Assembly: GCA_963720725.1 (NCBI GenBank)
Contig: CAVRGN010000003.1
Coordinates: forward strand, 1,701,189-1,765,188
Length of the DNA: 64,000 bases
Direction: 5' to 3'
DNA from: Benzoatithermus sp963720725
GTDB taxonomy: Bacteria > Pseudomonadota > Alphaproteobacteria > Geminicoccales > Geminicoccaceae
The translations under genes were made by a program, and so were the position numbers. Positions 46,029-54,940 of the stretch are shown here, one piece after another. Below the pieces are notes generated by a model, which searched no databases, was not told the DNA's origin, and worked only from the letters and a program-made list of their open reading frames with translations. Every line of letters starts with the position of its first letter. Positions within the stretch are counted from its first letter, which is position 1.

Positions 46029-47570
46029 ATGCCCAAGTCGAAGCCTTTTGCGGCGCTGATGGCGGCAATCACCGCCCTGGCCGCTGTCCCTGCGCTCGGG
46101 CAGGAGATCGTCGACAGCACCAACTTCCGCAATGCCGTGACCCTGAAGAACGTTCGCGCTCATCAGCGGGCGCTCCAGGCCATTGCGAACAGCAATGGCG
46201 GCACGCGCGCTTCCGGCACGCCCGGCTTCGACGCGTCGGTCGACTATGTCGTCAGCCAGTTGCCGGCCGGCGCCTATGCCATCTCGCGGCAGACCTTCCC
46301 GTTCTCGCTGTTCGAGGAGCTGTCCCCGGCCGAGTTCGCCCAGGTCGCTCCTGGCACGAAAACCTACGTCCTCGGCGAGGACTTCCTCACCATGGAGTAT
46401 TCGGGGACCGCACCCGCCGGCGTCACGGCAACGCTCCAGGCGGTCGATCTCGTGCTGCCGCCGGGCCCGACGCCCAGCAGCTCGAACTCCGGCTGCGAGG
46501 CTGCGGACTTCGAGGACTTCACAGCCGGCAATATTGCGCTGATCCAGCGGGGCACCTGCGACTTCGTGGTCAAGGCCGCCAATGCCGAAGCGGCTGGCGC
46601 CCTTGGCGTGGTCATCTTCAACGAAGGCCAGCCGGGCCGGACCGACGTGCTCAGCGGCACGCTCGGGTCGCCGGACGTCTCCATTCCCGTGGTGGGAACC
46701 AGCTTCGCGGTCGGCGAAGAACTGGCGAAGCTGGTCCCTGGCGTGTCGGTGCGGTTGCGCACCGACACGAAGACCACGACACAAAGAACCGAGAATGTGC
46801 TGGCTGAGACCCGCACCGGGCGGGACAATCGCGTGGTGGTGGTGGGTGCGCACCTGGATTCGGTGTTGGAAGGCCCCGGCATCAACGACAATGGCAGCGG
46901 CACCGCCGCCATCCTCGAGATCGCTCGCCAGCTCGCCAACATTCCTGTCCGCAACCAGGTGCGCTTCGCATTCTGGGGCGCGGAGGAGAGCGGGCTGCTC
47001 GGCTCGACCTACTATGTCGACAACCTTCCGGAGCGTGAGCTGCGCCGGATCGCGCTCAATCTGAATTTCGACATGCTCGGATCACCCAACTTCGTCCGCT
47101 TCGTCTATGACGGCGACGGCTCCGCCTTCCCCGACGTTGGTCCGGGGCCTGCGGGCTCGGCGCTCATCGAGCAGGTCTTCGAGCAGTATTTCGGCTTCCT
47201 CGGCCTCCGGACCGAACCGACCGCCTTCGACGGCCGCTCGGACTATCAGGCGTTCATTTTCGCCGGCATCCCGGCGGGAGGCCTGTTCTCGGGTGCCGAG
47301 GGCATCAAGACCAGGCGAGAGGCACGGATCTACGGCGGCACCGCCGGTGAGGCGTACGATCCCTGCTACCATCAGCGCTGCGATAGGGCGAAGAATGTCA
47401 GCCGCCAGGGGCTGGATCAGCTCACCGACGCCGCCGCGCATGCCGTCCTGACCTTCGCCCAGCGGCGGCAGCCGCTGACCGCTTCGGCCTCCAGCCTCGC
47501 CGCGGCGGCCGAGGGCGCGCGGCTCGCGGCCAGCGGCATGGACTACAAGGGCCACCACCTGCGCCGGTGA
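46029..47570 (+). CDS. Secreted M28 family aminopeptidase with PA domain
   Basis: A 513-residue exported metallopeptidase resembling Streptomyces aminopeptidase and leupeptin-inactivating enzymes. Signal peptide (LMAAITALAAVPALGQ), a PA insert domain (about 150-235, with NIALIQRGTCDFVVKAANAE) and the M28 catalytic core: GAHLDSVLEGPGINDNGSG (His, Asp), WGAEESGLLGS (Glu-Glu), LNFDMLG (Asp) and the final Zn ligand in DPCYHQRCD. AGGAG is seen upstream of the ATG at 46029. Two cysteine pairs flank the active site. Confidence 0.93.
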   Translation: MPKSKPFAALMAAITALAAVPALGQEIVDSTNFRNAVTLKNVRAHQRALQAIANSNGGTRASGTPGFDASVDYVVSQLPAGAYAISRQTFPFSLFEELSPAEFAQVAPGTKTYVLGEDFLTMEYSGTAPAGVTATLQAVDLVLPPGPTPSSSNSGCEAADFEDFTAGNIALIQRGTCDFVVKAANAEAAGALGVVIFNEGQPGRTDVLSGTLGSPDVSIPVVGTSFAVGEELAKLVPGVSVRLRTDTKTTTQRTENVLAETRTGRDNRVVVVGAHLDSVLEGPGINDNGSGTAAILEIARQLANIPVRNQVRFAFWGAEESGLLGSTYYVDNLPERELRRIALNLNFDMLGSPNFVRFVYDGDGSAFPDVGPGPAGSALIEQVFEQYFGFLGLRTEPTAFDGRSDYQAFIFAGIPAGGLFSGAEGIKTRREARIYGGTAGEAYDPCYHQRCDRAKNVSRQGLDQLTDAAAHAVLTFAQRRQPLTASASSLAAAAEGARLAASGMDYKGHHLRR

Positions 47571-47608
47571 CAGGAGATGCCGGGGGCCGTTCGCCCCCGG
47601 CGGACCGG

Positions 47609-48520
47609 TCAGACCACGTGTGCCGGCGCCTGGGGGCAGGGCTCGCCGGCCTCGACCTGGATCGTGGCGTGGACGATGTCGAACCGCTCGTGCAGCTCGA
47701 GCCTGACCCGGGCGAGGAGGTCGTCGTCGGGAGCCGCGTCGGGACGGACCAGGTGGCAGGTGAGCGCCGTCTCGGTGGTGCTCATGGCCCAGATATGCAG
47801 GTCGTGCACCTCCTTCACGCCGGGCTGGGACACCAGGTAGTCGGCGACCTCCGACGGATCGATGCCACGCGGCACGGCGTCCATGGCGAGATCCACCGAA
47901 TCGCGCAAGAGCCCCCAGGTGCCGGCGAGGATCACCACCGCGATGACCAGGCTGGTGACCGGATCGAGCCAGAGCCAGCCGGTCCAGCCGATCACCACGG
48001 CGGCGATCATGACGCCCACGGTGATGCCGGCGTCGGCGACCATGTGCAGGAACGCGCCTTGAATGTTGAGATCGCGCTCGCGGCCGCGCATGAACAGAAG
48101 TGCCGTCCCGCCGTTGATCAGTACGCCCAGGGCCGCTACCCACAGCACCGTGCCGGTCGCCACCGGCTCGGGCGTCTGCAGGCGGCGCACCGCTTCGAGT
48201 GCTATGGCCCCGATCGCGACCAGGAGCAGCATGGCGTTGGCGATCGCCGCCAGGATCGAGCTGCGCCGCATGCCGTAGGTCCGCCGCGGCGTCGGCTCAC
48301 GCCGGGCGAGCCACGCCGCGCCCCAGGCCAATGCCAGGCCGAGCACGTCCGACAGGTTGTGGCCGGCGTCGGCCAGGAGCGCCAGCGAGCCTGCGAGCAG
48401 CCCGAACACCGTTTCCGCCGCGACATAGGCGAGATTGAGCCCGATGCCGAGCGCGAACGCCCGGTCATGCCCTTCCGGCGGGGCAGAATGATCGTGGCCG
48501 TGCGCGTGGTCGTGGGCCAT
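47609..48520 (-). CDS. Cation diffusion facilitator (Zn/Co/Cd exporter)
   Basis: A 303-residue CDF transporter with six helices and a C-terminal domain. The N-terminal His-rich tail HDHAHGHDHSAPPEGHD binds metal. Helix 2 has LLADAGHNLSDVLGLALAWG and helix 5 MVADAGITVGVMIAAVVIG, carrying the HxxxD and DxxxD transport sites. The C-terminal domain includes VHDLHIWAMSTTETALTCHL. These features fit Zn2+/Co2+ efflux, of the CzcD/ZitB type. ATG at 48520. It is convergent with the peptidase gene. Confidence 0.94.
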   Translation of the reverse strand: MAHDHAHGHDHSAPPEGHDRAFALGIGLNLAYVAAETVFGLLAGSLALLADAGHNLSDVLGLALAWGAAWLARREPTPRRTYGMRRSSILAAIANAMLLLVAIGAIALEAVRRLQTPEPVATGTVLWVAALGVLINGGTALLFMRGRERDLNIQGAFLHMVADAGITVGVMIAAVVIGWTGWLWLDPVTSLVIAVVILAGTWGLLRDSVDLAMDAVPRGIDPSEVADYLVSQPGVKEVHDLHIWAMSTTETALTCHLVRPDAAPDDDLLARVRLELHERFDIVHATIQVEAGEPCPQAPAHVV

Positions 48521-48561
48521 GGCGAGGACTCGAGATCTCCGTCGGATTGATTGCCGCCTAC

Positions 48562-49698
48562 CTAGACCGTCGGCGCGGGTTTGGGTATGGCCGTGGGCTC
48601 GGGGGCCCCATGGCCGGCGGCAGCGTCGTCCTGCAGCTCGATGCGCACGCGCTGCGCGAGCCCGCACAGAAGCTCGTAAGCGATGGTGCCGGCGCTGGCG
48701 GCGACCAACTCGGCCGGAAGACCGCGTCCCCACAGGGTCACGCGGTCGCCGACAGCGGCGTCGGGATGCGCGGTCAGGTCGACCGCCAGCATGTCCATGG
48801 ACACCCGGCCAACCGTGACCGATGGCCGCCCATCGACCAGGACCGGGGTGCCGGAAGGGGCGTGCCGCGGATAGCCGTCCGCATAGCCCAGGGCCGCGAT
48901 GCCGATCCGGGTCGGTGCCGCTGCCCGCCACGCGCCGCCATAGCCGACCATCTCGCCTTCGTGGACCTCGCGGATCGCGATCAAGCCCGTCGACAGGGTC
49001 ATCACCGGGCGCAGCCCTTCGTCGCCGCCGATGCGACCGCCCAGCGGGCAGATGCCGTACAGCATCACCCCGGGCCGGATCCACTCGGCATGCGCCTCGG
49101 GCCATGCGAGCACGCCGGCCGAGTTGCAGAACGAGCGGGCGAGGCCCAGGCCTGCGGCCGCTTCGGCGAAGCGCTCGATCTGGCGGCGGGTGGCGGGATC
49201 GGTGGGCTCGTCCGCACTGGCGAAGTGGGTCATCAGCCGGACCTCGGCCACGCCCGCGCAGTCGCGCAGTCGGGCATAGGCGGCCACGGCCTCGGCGGGC
49301 CGGAAGCCGAGGCGGTTCATCCCGGTGTCGACGTCGAGCCACGCCACCAGCGGACGTCGCAGCCTCGCCGCTTCCAACATGGCGAGCTGGCCCGGCTCGT
49401 GGACCGCGACCTGGAAGTCGAGATCGGCGCACAAGGACAGCTCGTCGGCCTGGAAGGCGCCCTCCATCAGCAGGACGGGCTGCCGGGCACCCGCCTCGCG
49501 CAATGCCAGCGCCTCCTCGATGCAGGCCACGCCCAGCATGTCCGCCTCGGCCAGCGCCGGCAGCACGCGGGTGGCGCCATGGCCGTAGGCGTTGGCCTTG
49601 ACGATGGCGGCGACCTTGGCGCCCGCGCCGCGGCGGCGTGCCTCGCGCAGATTGTGCCGCAGGGCTCCGAGGTCGATCGTTGCCAGGGCGGGGCGCAT
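48562..49698 (-). CDS. alr: Alanine racemase
   Basis: A 378-residue PLP enzyme interconverting L- and D-alanine. The cofactor lysine lies in VAAIVKANAYGHGA near residue 33, the catalytic Tyr region in GEMVGYGGAWRA, and the C-terminal beta domain has RVSMDMLAVDLTA and GTIAYELLCGL. Its ATG overlaps the dadA stop by one nt (TGATG), so the two are expressed together, forming a catabolic dad operon rather than a dedicated cell-wall alr. The start at 49698 fits the family. Confidence 0.95.
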   Translation of the reverse strand: MRPALATIDLGALRHNLREARRRGAGAKVAAIVKANAYGHGATRVLPALAEADMLGVACIEEALALREAGARQPVLLMEGAFQADELSLCADLDFQVAVHEPGQLAMLEAARLRRPLVAWLDVDTGMNRLGFRPAEAVAAYARLRDCAGVAEVRLMTHFASADEPTDPATRRQIERFAEAAAGLGLARSFCNSAGVLAWPEAHAEWIRPGVMLYGICPLGGRIGGDEGLRPVMTLSTGLIAIREVHEGEMVGYGGAWRAAAPTRIGIAALGYADGYPRHAPSGTPVLVDGRPSVTVGRVSMDMLAVDLTAHPDAAVGDRVTLWGRGLPAELVAASAGTIAYELLCGLAQRVRIELQDDAAAGHGAPEPTAIPKPAPTV

Positions 49699-50951
49699 CA
49701 GGCGTAGCGGGCGAGGCCGAGGCCGCTGGTGTCGACGGCCGGCGCCCGGCCCGAGATCAGGTCGGCCAGAACGCGCCCCGAGCCGCAACCCATGGTCCAA
49801 CCCAGGGTGCCATGGCCGGTGTTGAGCCACAGGTTGGGGTATCTGGTCGGTCCGATCACGGGTGGTCCATCGGGCGTCATCGGGCGCAGGCCGCACCAGA
49901 ACTCGGCGCGGACGACGTCGCCGCCGTCGGGATAGAGGTCGGTCACGACATGCTCGAGCGTGCCGCGGCGCGGCCGGCGCGGCTTGGTGTCGTAGCCGAC
50001 GAGTTCGGCCGTTCCGCCGACCCGGATCCGGTCGCCCAGGCGGGTGATCGCGACCTTGTGGGTCTCGTCCATGACCGTGGATTCCGGGGCGCCACCGGGA
50101 TCGGTGATCGGGACGGTGAGCGAGTAGCCCTTCACCGGATAGATCGGCACGCGCACGCCGATCGGGCCCAAGAGCCGGGGCGAGTAGCTGCCCAATGCCA
50201 CGACATAGGCGTCGCCGGAGACCATGCCGCTGCCGGTGGCGACGCCGGTCACCCGGCCAGCGTCGGTCGCGATGCCGTGGATCGCGGTGTCATGGCGGAA
50301 CTCCACCCCCTGCTGGCGGCACACCCCGGCCAGGGCGCCGGTGAACTTGAAGCAGTCGCCGGTTTCGTCGCCCGGCAGGCGCAGGCCGCCCACGAACTTC
50401 CCGCGCACCCGTGCCAGCGCCGGCTCGGCTGCGATGCAGCCGTCCTGGTCGAGGATCTCCCAGGCGACGCCGTAGCGTTCGAGGACCTCGATGTCCTTGG
50501 CGGTGCCCTCGAGCTGCTCCGGCTTGCGGAACAGCTGGAGCGTGCCCTGCATGCGTTCATCGTAGGCGAGGCCGAGCCGCGCGCGGAGTTCGCGCAGACA
50601 GTCGCGGCTGTACTCGGCGATCGGCACCATGCGCGATTTGTTGAGCTCGTAACGGGCGCTGGTGCAGTTCATCAGCAGACGCAAGCCCCAGGCGATCATG
50701 GCGGGATCGGGCATGGGCCAGATCACCAGCGGCCGGTGGCGCATGAACAGCCATTGCAACGCCTTGATCGGCAGGCCGGGGGCGGCCCAGGGCGAGGAGT
50801 AGCCCGGCGAGATCTCGCCGGCATTGGCATAGCTGGTCTCCATGGCCGGACCCGGCTGGCGGTCGAGCACCAGGACCTCGTGCCCGGCCTCGGCCAGGTA
50901 CCAGGCGCTCGTGACGCCGATCACGCCGCTGCCGAGGACCACCACCCGCAT
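49698..50951 (-). CDS. dadA: D-amino-acid dehydrogenase (D-alanine dehydrogenase)
   Basis: A 417-residue FAD enzyme that oxidises D-alanine to pyruvate at the membrane. FAD motif VVVLGSGVIGVTSAWYLAEA at the start, then SYANAGEISPGYSSPWAAPG typical for DadA, and WCGLRPMTPDGPPVIGPTRY near the C-terminus. ATG at 50951 follows GGGAG eight nt upstream. A perfect FNR/Anr-type box lies about 100 nt upstream, between this gene and the divergent alcohol dehydrogenase. Confidence 0.95.
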   Translation of the reverse strand: MRVVVLGSGVIGVTSAWYLAEAGHEVLVLDRQPGPAMETSYANAGEISPGYSSPWAAPGLPIKALQWLFMRHRPLVIWPMPDPAMIAWGLRLLMNCTSARYELNKSRMVPIAEYSRDCLRELRARLGLAYDERMQGTLQLFRKPEQLEGTAKDIEVLERYGVAWEILDQDGCIAAEPALARVRGKFVGGLRLPGDETGDCFKFTGALAGVCRQQGVEFRHDTAIHGIATDAGRVTGVATGSGMVSGDAYVVALGSYSPRLLGPIGVRVPIYPVKGYSLTVPITDPGGAPESTVMDETHKVAITRLGDRIRVGGTAELVGYDTKPRRPRRGTLEHVVTDLYPDGGDVVRAEFWCGLRPMTPDGPPVIGPTRYPNLWLNTGHGTLGWTMGCGSGRVLADLISGRAPAVDTSGLGLARYA

Positions 50952-51051
50952 ACCGCAGTCTCCCACCGTCATCCGGCACCAGTGAAGGCCGAGAGACCGG
51001 TGACGGTCCAGCGCTTCTTGGTGCCGGGCGTGAAAGCCGCGCGACCAGTAA

Positions 51052-51065
51052 TTGATCTGGATCAA
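51052..51065. promoter_or_regulatory. FNR/Anr/FixK-type binding box
   Basis: TTGATCTGGATCAA is a perfect match to the TTGAT-N4-ATCAA consensus of FNR-family regulators. It lies between the divergent dadA (start 50951) and alcohol dehydrogenase (start 51122) genes. Which gene it controls is not clear from spacing. Confidence 0.7.
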
Positions 51066-51080
51066 TGCCGAGGAAGGCGA

Positions 51081-51117
51081 CCACCTCCATGCTGGCAGGA
51101 GGCAGGCATGGAGGTGG
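51081..51117 (+). repeat. 12-bp inverted repeat around the ribosome site of the alcohol dehydrogenase
   Basis: CCACCTCCATGC (51081-51092) and GCATGGAGGTGG (51106-51117) are perfect complements with a 13-nt loop. The right arm contains GGAGGT, the ribosome site for the ATG at 51122, so a folded RNA would hide it. The loop exposes AGGAGG (51097-51102). It could instead be a DNA operator. Confidence 0.65.
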
Positions 51118-51134
51118 TCGAATGGCGCGCATGA
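51108..51134 (+). CDS. Candidate 8-codon leader ORF before the alcohol dehydrogenase
   Basis: AGGAGG (51097-51102) is five nt before an ATG at 51108 that starts a tiny frame, MEVVEWRA, ending at TGA 51132-51134. Its stop overlaps the ATGs at 51131 and 51134, which are two of the three possible starts of the dehydrogenase. It could couple translation; whether it is translated is untested. Confidence 0.35.
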   Translation: MEVVEWRA

Positions 51135-52198
51135 TGAAAGCTGCGATCTTCGTCGAGCCGGGGCGGATCGCCCTGGACGAGAAGCCGGTTCCCGAAGTCG
51201 GCCCGCTCGACGCGCTGATCCGGGTCACCACGACCACGATCTGCGGCACCGACGTCCACATCCTCAAGGGCGAGTACCCCGTCGCCAAGGGGCTGACCGT
51301 GGGTCACGAGCCGGTGGGCGTCGTCGAGCGTCTGGGTGCGGCGGTGAGGGGCTACCGCGAGGGCCAGCGGGTCATCGCCGGGGCAATCACGCCTTCGGGC
51401 TGGTCGAACGCCTGCCTCGACGGTTGCGGGTCGCAGGACGGGGCCGGCACGGCGCATGGCTGGAAGCCCATGGGCGGCTGGCGGTTCGGCAACACGATCG
51501 ACGGCTGTCAGGCCGAGTACGTCCTGGTGCCCGACGCCATGGCGAACCTGGCACCGGTCCCGGACGATCTCACCGACGAGCAGGTGCTGATGTGCCCGGA
51601 CATCATGTCGACCGGCTTCAGCGGGGCCGAGAGCGGCAAGATCAGGATCGGCGACACGGTGGCCGTGTTCGCGCAAGGGCCGATCGGGCTGTGCGCCACC
51701 GCCGGCGCCAGGCTCAAGGGGGCCACGACCATCATCGGCGTGGATTCGGTCAAGCCGCGCATGGAGATGGCCCGCCGGCTCGGGGCGGACCATGTCGTCG
51801 ACTACACGGCCGAGGATCCGGTCGAGGCGATCATGCGCCTGACCAACGGCCGCGGTGTCGACGTGGCGATCGAGGCCCTGGGCACGCAGACGACCTTCGA
51901 AGCCTGCCTGCGGGTGATCCGGCCCGGTGGCACGCTCTCCAGCCTGGGCGTCTACTCCAGCGATCTCAAGCTGCCGCTGGGCGCCTTTGCCGCCGGCCTC
52001 GGCGACCACACCATCGTCACCACGCTCTGCCCCGGCGGGAAGGAGCGGATGCGGCGCCTGATGAACGTGATCAGTTCGGGCCGCGCGGATCTGCGCGGGC
52101 TGGTGACCCATCGGTTCAAGCTGGACCAGATCGAAGCCGCCTACGACCTGTTCTCGCACCAGCGCGACGGAGTGCTGAAGGTCGCGATCACGCCGTGA
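51122..52198 (+). CDS. Zinc-dependent alcohol dehydrogenase (TbADH/CbADH type)
   Basis: A 358-residue medium-chain dehydrogenase. Catalytic zinc ligands: Cys in TTTTICGTDVHI, His-Glu in TVGHEPVG. The WRFGNTIDGCQAEYVLVPDA segment and CPDIMSTGFSGAESG (Asp in the active site) mark the TbADH/CbADH secondary-alcohol group. The nucleotide fold runs from VAVFAQGPIGLCATAGA. Start: ATG at 51122 has GGAGGT six nt upstream, but family N-termini begin at MKAAIFVEPG, i.e. at 51131 or 51134. Upstream are an FNR-type box, a hairpin and a leader ORF. Confidence 0.93.
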   Translation: MARMMKAAIFVEPGRIALDEKPVPEVGPLDALIRVTTTTICGTDVHILKGEYPVAKGLTVGHEPVGVVERLGAAVRGYREGQRVIAGAITPSGWSNACLDGCGSQDGAGTAHGWKPMGGWRFGNTIDGCQAEYVLVPDAMANLAPVPDDLTDEQVLMCPDIMSTGFSGAESGKIRIGDTVAVFAQGPIGLCATAGARLKGATTIIGVDSVKPRMEMARRLGADHVVDYTAEDPVEAIMRLTNGRGVDVAIEALGTQTTFEACLRVIRPGGTLSSLGVYSSDLKLPLGAFAAGLGDHTIVTTLCPGGKERMRRLMNVISSGRADLRGLVTHRFKLDQIEAAYDLFSHQRDGVLKVAITP

Positions 52199-52204
52199 GC
52201 GGCG

Positions 52205-52837
52205 TCAGAAGAACAGTCCGCCGCCGAGGCCCCAGCCGTTGTTGCCCCAGCCACCGCTGCCGACGCCGACCCCGAGCGAGACCCCCGGCATGCTGTTCGA
52301 ATAGCCGGTGGTGCTGTTGCCGGGGAACAGGCGGTCGGTGACCGCGGTCACCAGCTGATCGCCCGCGGCGACGCTATCCCCGGCGGCGGTGCCCGTGGCG
52401 TCGGCCACCGGCCGTGTCCCGTCGCACAGTACGGCGAACAGCTGCAGGGGCGGCGCCGGCGGCGTTCCCGGCGTCGGCTCGCCGGTGCAGGTGGCGGCGG
52501 GGTCGCGGATGATGTCGGCAAAGCGGAACACGACCCGCCGTTGGTCGGTCGCCACTTCCTGCCGGGGAACGAAGCTGGCGCCGAGCCACGAGACGGCGTT
52601 GCTGGCGGTTCCGGCGATCTGGCTGGCACCGCCGGGAAAGCTGTCCGGCACGGTGTCGATCACCAAGGGCACCGGGCCCTGCGTGGAGGCGGCGGCGAGG
52701 ATGCCGCGAGCTCCCGAGGGGTTGGACTGGGGCCCGGTCGCAACCTGCGGCCCACTGGCGCAGGCTGCGGCGGCGATCAGGGCCGCGAGCGCTGCGGCGG
52801 TGCGCAATCGTGGCAGGAACATGGTCTGGTGCGGCAT
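52205..52837 (-). CDS. Hypothetical lipoprotein
   Basis: A 210-residue predicted lipoprotein; no known family recognised. The signal ends in AAAACASG (lipobox). The mature part has a middle hydrophobic-alternating section (PVPLVIDTVPDSFPGGASQI, VVFRFADIIRDPAATC) and a Gly/Asn-rich C-terminus (VGVGSGGWGNNGWGLGGGLF). ATG at 52837 is preferred (GGAG upstream). It is divergent, 114 nt away, from another lipoprotein gene of unknown function. Confidence 0.65.
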   Translation of the reverse strand: MPHQTMFLPRLRTAAALAALIAAAACASGPQVATGPQSNPSGARGILAAASTQGPVPLVIDTVPDSFPGGASQIAGTASNAVSWLGASFVPRQEVATDQRRVVFRFADIIRDPAATCTGEPTPGTPPAPPLQLFAVLCDGTRPVADATGTAAGDSVAAGDQLVTAVTDRLFPGNSTTGYSNSMPGVSLGVGVGSGGWGNNGWGLGGGLFF

Positions 52838-52951
52838 GACGCAGGCAACTCCGGCGGACTCCCCAGGTTCCGCCGACTGTAGGCGCCCGATGTGGTTCTG
52901 GCGAGCGCGACGGCTTGCGCCACTGGTCCCGTGCCGGGTAGCGGTTCGGCC

Positions 52952-54055
52952 ATGCTGATCCGCAAGCCCTCCGCTGCCGTTCGCATCCGTCGCCGGGCGG
53001 CTTCCTGCCTGCTCGCCTTTGGCGTCGCGGGCTGCACCGGCTTCGGTCCGAGCACGTTGAGCTACCAGCAGGCCGACTACGCGGCGGCCCTGGCCGACGC
53101 CGGCAAGCGACAGACGCTGATGAACATCGTCAAGCTGCGCTATGGCGACGTGCCGGCCTTCGTCACCGTCAACCAGATCCTGGCCGGCTATTCCCTCCAA
53201 GGCACCTTCAGCGCCGGCACCGAACTGCTCACCGGCGGCAGCTTCCGCCTGTCGGACGACGCCAACATCGGCGTCGGCGGCACCTTCACCAACAGCCCGA
53301 CCATCACCTACGCCCCGGTGACCGGCGCCGCCTTCGCCCGCACCTTTCTGGCCCCGCTGCAGCCCGCGGATCTGTTCGGCCTCATGCTGTCGAGCGTGCC
53401 GGCCGAGCTGGTGCTGAGCCTCGGGCTGCACTCGCTGGGACCCTACAACAACGAGCGCTCGACGGTGTCGGCCCAGCTTCCGGCCGATCCGGAGTTCGTC
53501 GAGGTGCTGGCGCTCCTGCTCGAGCTGCAGCGCGCCGGGCGGTTGGCGCTCGACCTCTCCGTCCGCTCCCAGGAGCGCATCGCCACCATCAAGCTCGGCC
53601 ACGGCGACACCGATGATTCGCCCGAGCGCCGGCTGCGCCGGCTACTGACGCTGCCCGACGACAGCGACACGTTCGAGATCGTCTACTCGCTGGGCACGGC
53701 CGCGCCGGGGCGGATTCCGATCCGCACCCGCTCCCTGCTCGAGGTGCTGGGCCAGCTTGCCGCCGACATCGCGGTTCCGGCGGCCGATCTCCGTTCCGGC
53801 CGCACCGAGCCCGGCGATCGGGCCTCATACCCCGGTTCGTCGCGTCCGGGCCTGGTGCCCCGCGTCCGCGTGCGCCACGGCTTCCTGCAGCCGCACGACG
53901 CCTTCGTGGCCATTCCCTACGACGGCGACTGGTTCTGGATCGCCAATGACGACTTCGCCAGCAAGCGGGTGTTCAGCTTCGTCATGCTGCTGCTCTCTCT
54001 CAGCGAGAGCAGCCGTCCGGGACAGCCGCCGGTGATCACCATTCCCGCAGGTTGA
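52952..54055 (+). CDS. Conserved hypothetical lipoprotein
   Basis: A 367-residue protein with lipoprotein signal (lipobox VAGC). Recognisable pieces: SLSYQ-like TLSYQQADYAAALADAG, KRQTLMNIVKLRYGDVPAFV (reminiscent of a family of proteobacterial outer-envelope proteins with 'LLNIVRLRYGDTPxFL' motifs), then a beta-rich middle and C-terminal HDAFVAIPYDGDWFWIANDD with FVMLLLSLSESS. Function unknown. Homologues with the NIVRLRYxDxP motif occur in many proteobacteria. Convergent with the GST gene. Confidence 0.75.
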   Translation: MLIRKPSAAVRIRRRAASCLLAFGVAGCTGFGPSTLSYQQADYAAALADAGKRQTLMNIVKLRYGDVPAFVTVNQILAGYSLQGTFSAGTELLTGGSFRLSDDANIGVGGTFTNSPTITYAPVTGAAFARTFLAPLQPADLFGLMLSSVPAELVLSLGLHSLGPYNNERSTVSAQLPADPEFVEVLALLLELQRAGRLALDLSVRSQERIATIKLGHGDTDDSPERRLRRLLTLPDDSDTFEIVYSLGTAAPGRIPIRTRSLLEVLGQLAADIAVPAADLRSGRTEPGDRASYPGSSRPGLVPRVRVRHGFLQPHDAFVAIPYDGDWFWIANDDFASKRVFSFVMLLLSLSESSRPGQPPVITIPAG

Positions 54056-54058
54056 GCC

Positions 54059-54680
54059 TCAGACCAGCGGCAGCATCACATGCTCGCGGTAGCCGGGGCG
54101 GGCTTCCAGCCGGGTCCGGTAGGCTGCGATGTTGGGCAGGTCGGGGCGGGGTACGTCGAGATTGGCGTAGCGCCAGCAGACGCAGCCCACCGGGACGTCG
54201 CCCATGGTCAGGGCCTCGCCGGCGACGAACGGGCGGCTGGCCAGATGGCGGTCGAGGATGGTCATCGACTGCCCGAGCCGCTCGGCGCTGGCGGCGATCA
54301 GGCCGGCATCGCGCTTTTCGGGCGGGGTGCGGATCAGGCCCCAGAAGATCGGCGTGACCGCCGGCTGCAGGGTGGTGACTTGCCAGTCCATCCAACGGTC
54401 GGCCTGCGAGCGGAGCGCCGGATCCTCGGGCCAGAGCCCGCCGGCGCCGTAGCGGGCGGCGAGGTAGCGGACGATCGCGTTCGAACTCCCAGACCACGGT
54501 GGCGCCGTCCTCCAGGACGGGAATCAGCCGGTTCGGGTTCATGGCCGCGTAGTCGGGCCCGTCCAGGCCGCCGAACGGGCCGCCGACGTCGATGCGCTGG
54601 TGCGGCAGCCCGAGCTCGGCCACGGCCCACATGACCTTCTGCACGTTGATCGAGCTGGTTCGACCCCAGATCTTCAGCAT
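54059..54680 (-). pseudogene. Glutathione S-transferase family protein, one-base frameshift
   Basis: GST-like protein. N-terminal thioredoxin-like domain intact: MLKIWGRTSSINVQKVMWAV, VGGPFGGLDGPDYAAMNPNR, LIPVLEDGATVVWE. The conserved ESNAIVRYLAARYG part is lost because of an extra base (GAGTTCGAACG for GAGTCGAACG, at 54484-54485). The C-terminal helical domain continues in the alternative frame from SQ...DRWMDWQVTTLQPAVTPIF to PLV at 54059. ATG at 54680 follows GGGAGG. Whether the break is real needs raw reads. Confidence 0.88.
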
Positions 54681-54940
54681 GGACACCTCCCGGTTCGTTG
54701 CCGGCGCAGGTTGTCGGCAACCCCGCTCGCTGACAAGCCCGCCCCCTTTCCGGATGGTCCCCTTCGGCCAACCGGAGCTGCGACAAACATGTCACGGCGA
54801 CCTCCCCCGGCGGGGCAGCGGGCGCCGCCATCTCCAGGGCCGCAGTACTCCGGTTCCCCTGTGGACAGTTCGCCACCGCGCTCACGCAATCGTTGCAGGG
54901 AGGTCACTCGTGGTGCTAAACGGATGTTAGTGGGGAACCA

